Positions 6,571 to 7,232 of a stretch of 7,232 bases of DNA are shown here, in pieces (position 1 is the first letter of the stretch; every line of letters starts with the position of its first letter). The stretch is taken from positions 1 through 7,232 of the forward strand of contig JBIKKG010000172.1 in NCBI GenBank assembly GCA_044360485.1, given 5' to 3'. The notes below the pieces were generated by a model, which was given only the letters and a program-made list of their open reading frames with translations, did not search any database and had not been told where the DNA came from. This DNA comes from UBA4615 sp044360485. Lineage in GTDB: Bacteria; Pseudomonadota; Gammaproteobacteria; Burkholderiales; Burkholderiaceae_E. The position numbers and the translations under genes were made by a program.

Positions 6571-7232
6571 ATGACCCAGGTCTCTCCGGCCCGCTATGTG
6601 CCTTATGGCTATGCACGGCAGAATCATCTGCTGGTGTCCGCTGTCTCGGGCGATGCGATCGAGGTGTGGGTGGGGGAGTCCACGCCGGTCCATGCGCTGG
6701 CTGAGCTAAGCCGCACGTTGCCTTTGCGCGTGGTGCCGGTGCGTAAACCGGCCGCCGAACTGGACGCAGCCATTGCCAGCGCGTACTCGCAGCAGGAAGG
6801 GTCGGCTGCGTCGGTGGTGGATGAACTGGGCAGCGACCTCGATTTATCGCGGCTGATGCAGGACATTCCCAAGATCGAGGACCTGCTCGAGACCGAAGAC
6901 GACGCGCCGATCATTCGCATGATCAACGCGCTGCTCACGCAGGCGGTGCGCGACGGCGCGTCCGATATCCATATCGAGCCCTTCGAGACCTACTCGCTGG
7001 TGCGCTTTCGCGTTGATGGCACGCTGCGTGACGTGGTGCGACCTAAGCGAGAGTTGCATGCCGCGCTGGTGTCGCGGATCAAGATCATGGCGAGTCTGGA
7101 TATTGCGGAAAAGCGACTGCCGCAGGATGGCCGTATTACCTTGCGTATCGGTGGGCGTGCCGTGGACGTGCGGGTCTCGACGCTGCCCACCGGCCACGGC
7201 GAGCGGGCGGTGCTGCGGTTGCTGTTCAAGGA
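6571..7232 (+). CDS. gspE: GspE, T2SS assembly ATPase (5' part only)
   Basis: ATG 6571 opens a frame with no stop to the right edge: 220 complete codons plus 2 bases. GspE is the cytoplasmic hexameric ATPase that docks on GspL and powers pseudopilus assembly. The N-terminal region (1-110, beginning MTQVSPARYVPYGYARQNHL) is the GspL-binding part. The conserved N2E/PAS-like region then begins with APIIRMINALLTQAVRDGAS, followed by DIHIEP from residue 132, VRFRVDGTLRDVV, RIKIMASLDIAEKRLPQDGR (ending about 188), and VSTLPTGHGERAVLRLL at about 200-217. These are diagnostic of the GspE/PilB secretion ATPases; following gspD makes GspE far likelier than PilB. The Walker A, Asp box, Walker B and zinc-binding tetracysteine regions would lie beyond the edge, so catalytic integrity cannot be judged. 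The start is 10 bases after the gspD stop, with no purine-rich ribosome site, suggesting reinitiation. Confidence 0.95.
   Translation, partial: MTQVSPARYVPYGYARQNHLLVSAVSGDAIEVWVGESTPVHALAELSRTLPLRVVPVRKPAAELDAAIASAYSQQEGSAASVVDELGSDLDLSRLMQDIPKIEDLLETEDDAPIIRMINALLTQAVRDGASDIHIEPFETYSLVRFRVDGTLRDVVRPKRELHAALVSRIKIMASLDIAEKRLPQDGRITLRIGGRAVDVRVSTLPTGHGERAVLRLLFK

Noticed and set aside
1..7232. Mobile element, phage, toxin-antitoxin or CRISPR content
   Set aside because: No transposase, integrase, repeats with spacers, att-like sites or composition shift are visible; all the DNA is accounted for by the gsp genes.

Overview
This window is an internal piece of a type II secretion system (T2SS, general secretory pathway) operon. 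It is GC-rich, densely coding, and every supported gene lies on the + strand. The strong G/C third-position bias, the GspD, GspE and GspL sequence style, and the order J-K-L-M-N-D-E point to a proteobacterium, most likely a betaproteobacterium of the Burkholderiales. That placement is inference from gene order and protein flavour; no 16S or other marker is present.

Layout: the 3' end of gspJ (1-318, cut at the left edge), gspK (321-1250), gspL (1232-2485), gspM (2487-2999), gspN (3006-3893), gspD (3897-6560), and the 5' part of gspE (6571 to the right edge). Gaps are 2, -19, 1, 6, 3 and 10 bases, so the set looks like one transcription unit with translational coupling. There is no intergenic stretch long enough for a promoter, no convincing terminator, and no tRNA, rRNA, CRISPR, insertion sequence or other mobile element.

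How the parts work together: GspE is the cytoplasmic ATPase. It docks on the cytoplasmic domain of GspL, which pairs with GspM in the inner membrane. ATP hydrolysis drives assembly of a periplasmic pseudopilus whose tip contains GspJ and GspK (with GspI and GspH, expected outside the window). The pseudopilus pushes folded exoproteins through the outer-membrane secretin GspD. GspN is an accessory inner-membrane/periplasmic component found in only some T2SSs. gspC, F, G, H, I and the prepilin peptidase are not in this window.

The window does not appear to hold a new system. The points most worth a second look are modest: a proline-rich insertion near the GspJ C-terminus; a Gly/Gln-rich repeat insertion in the GspD N3 domain; a roughly 100-residue proline-rich GspD tail in place of an obvious pilotin-binding domain; a TTG start giving GspD an unusually long signal-peptide n-region; and an in-phase T TTT TTG heptamer in gspM. 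Start codons are reassigned from the longest reading frame for gspK and gspM.
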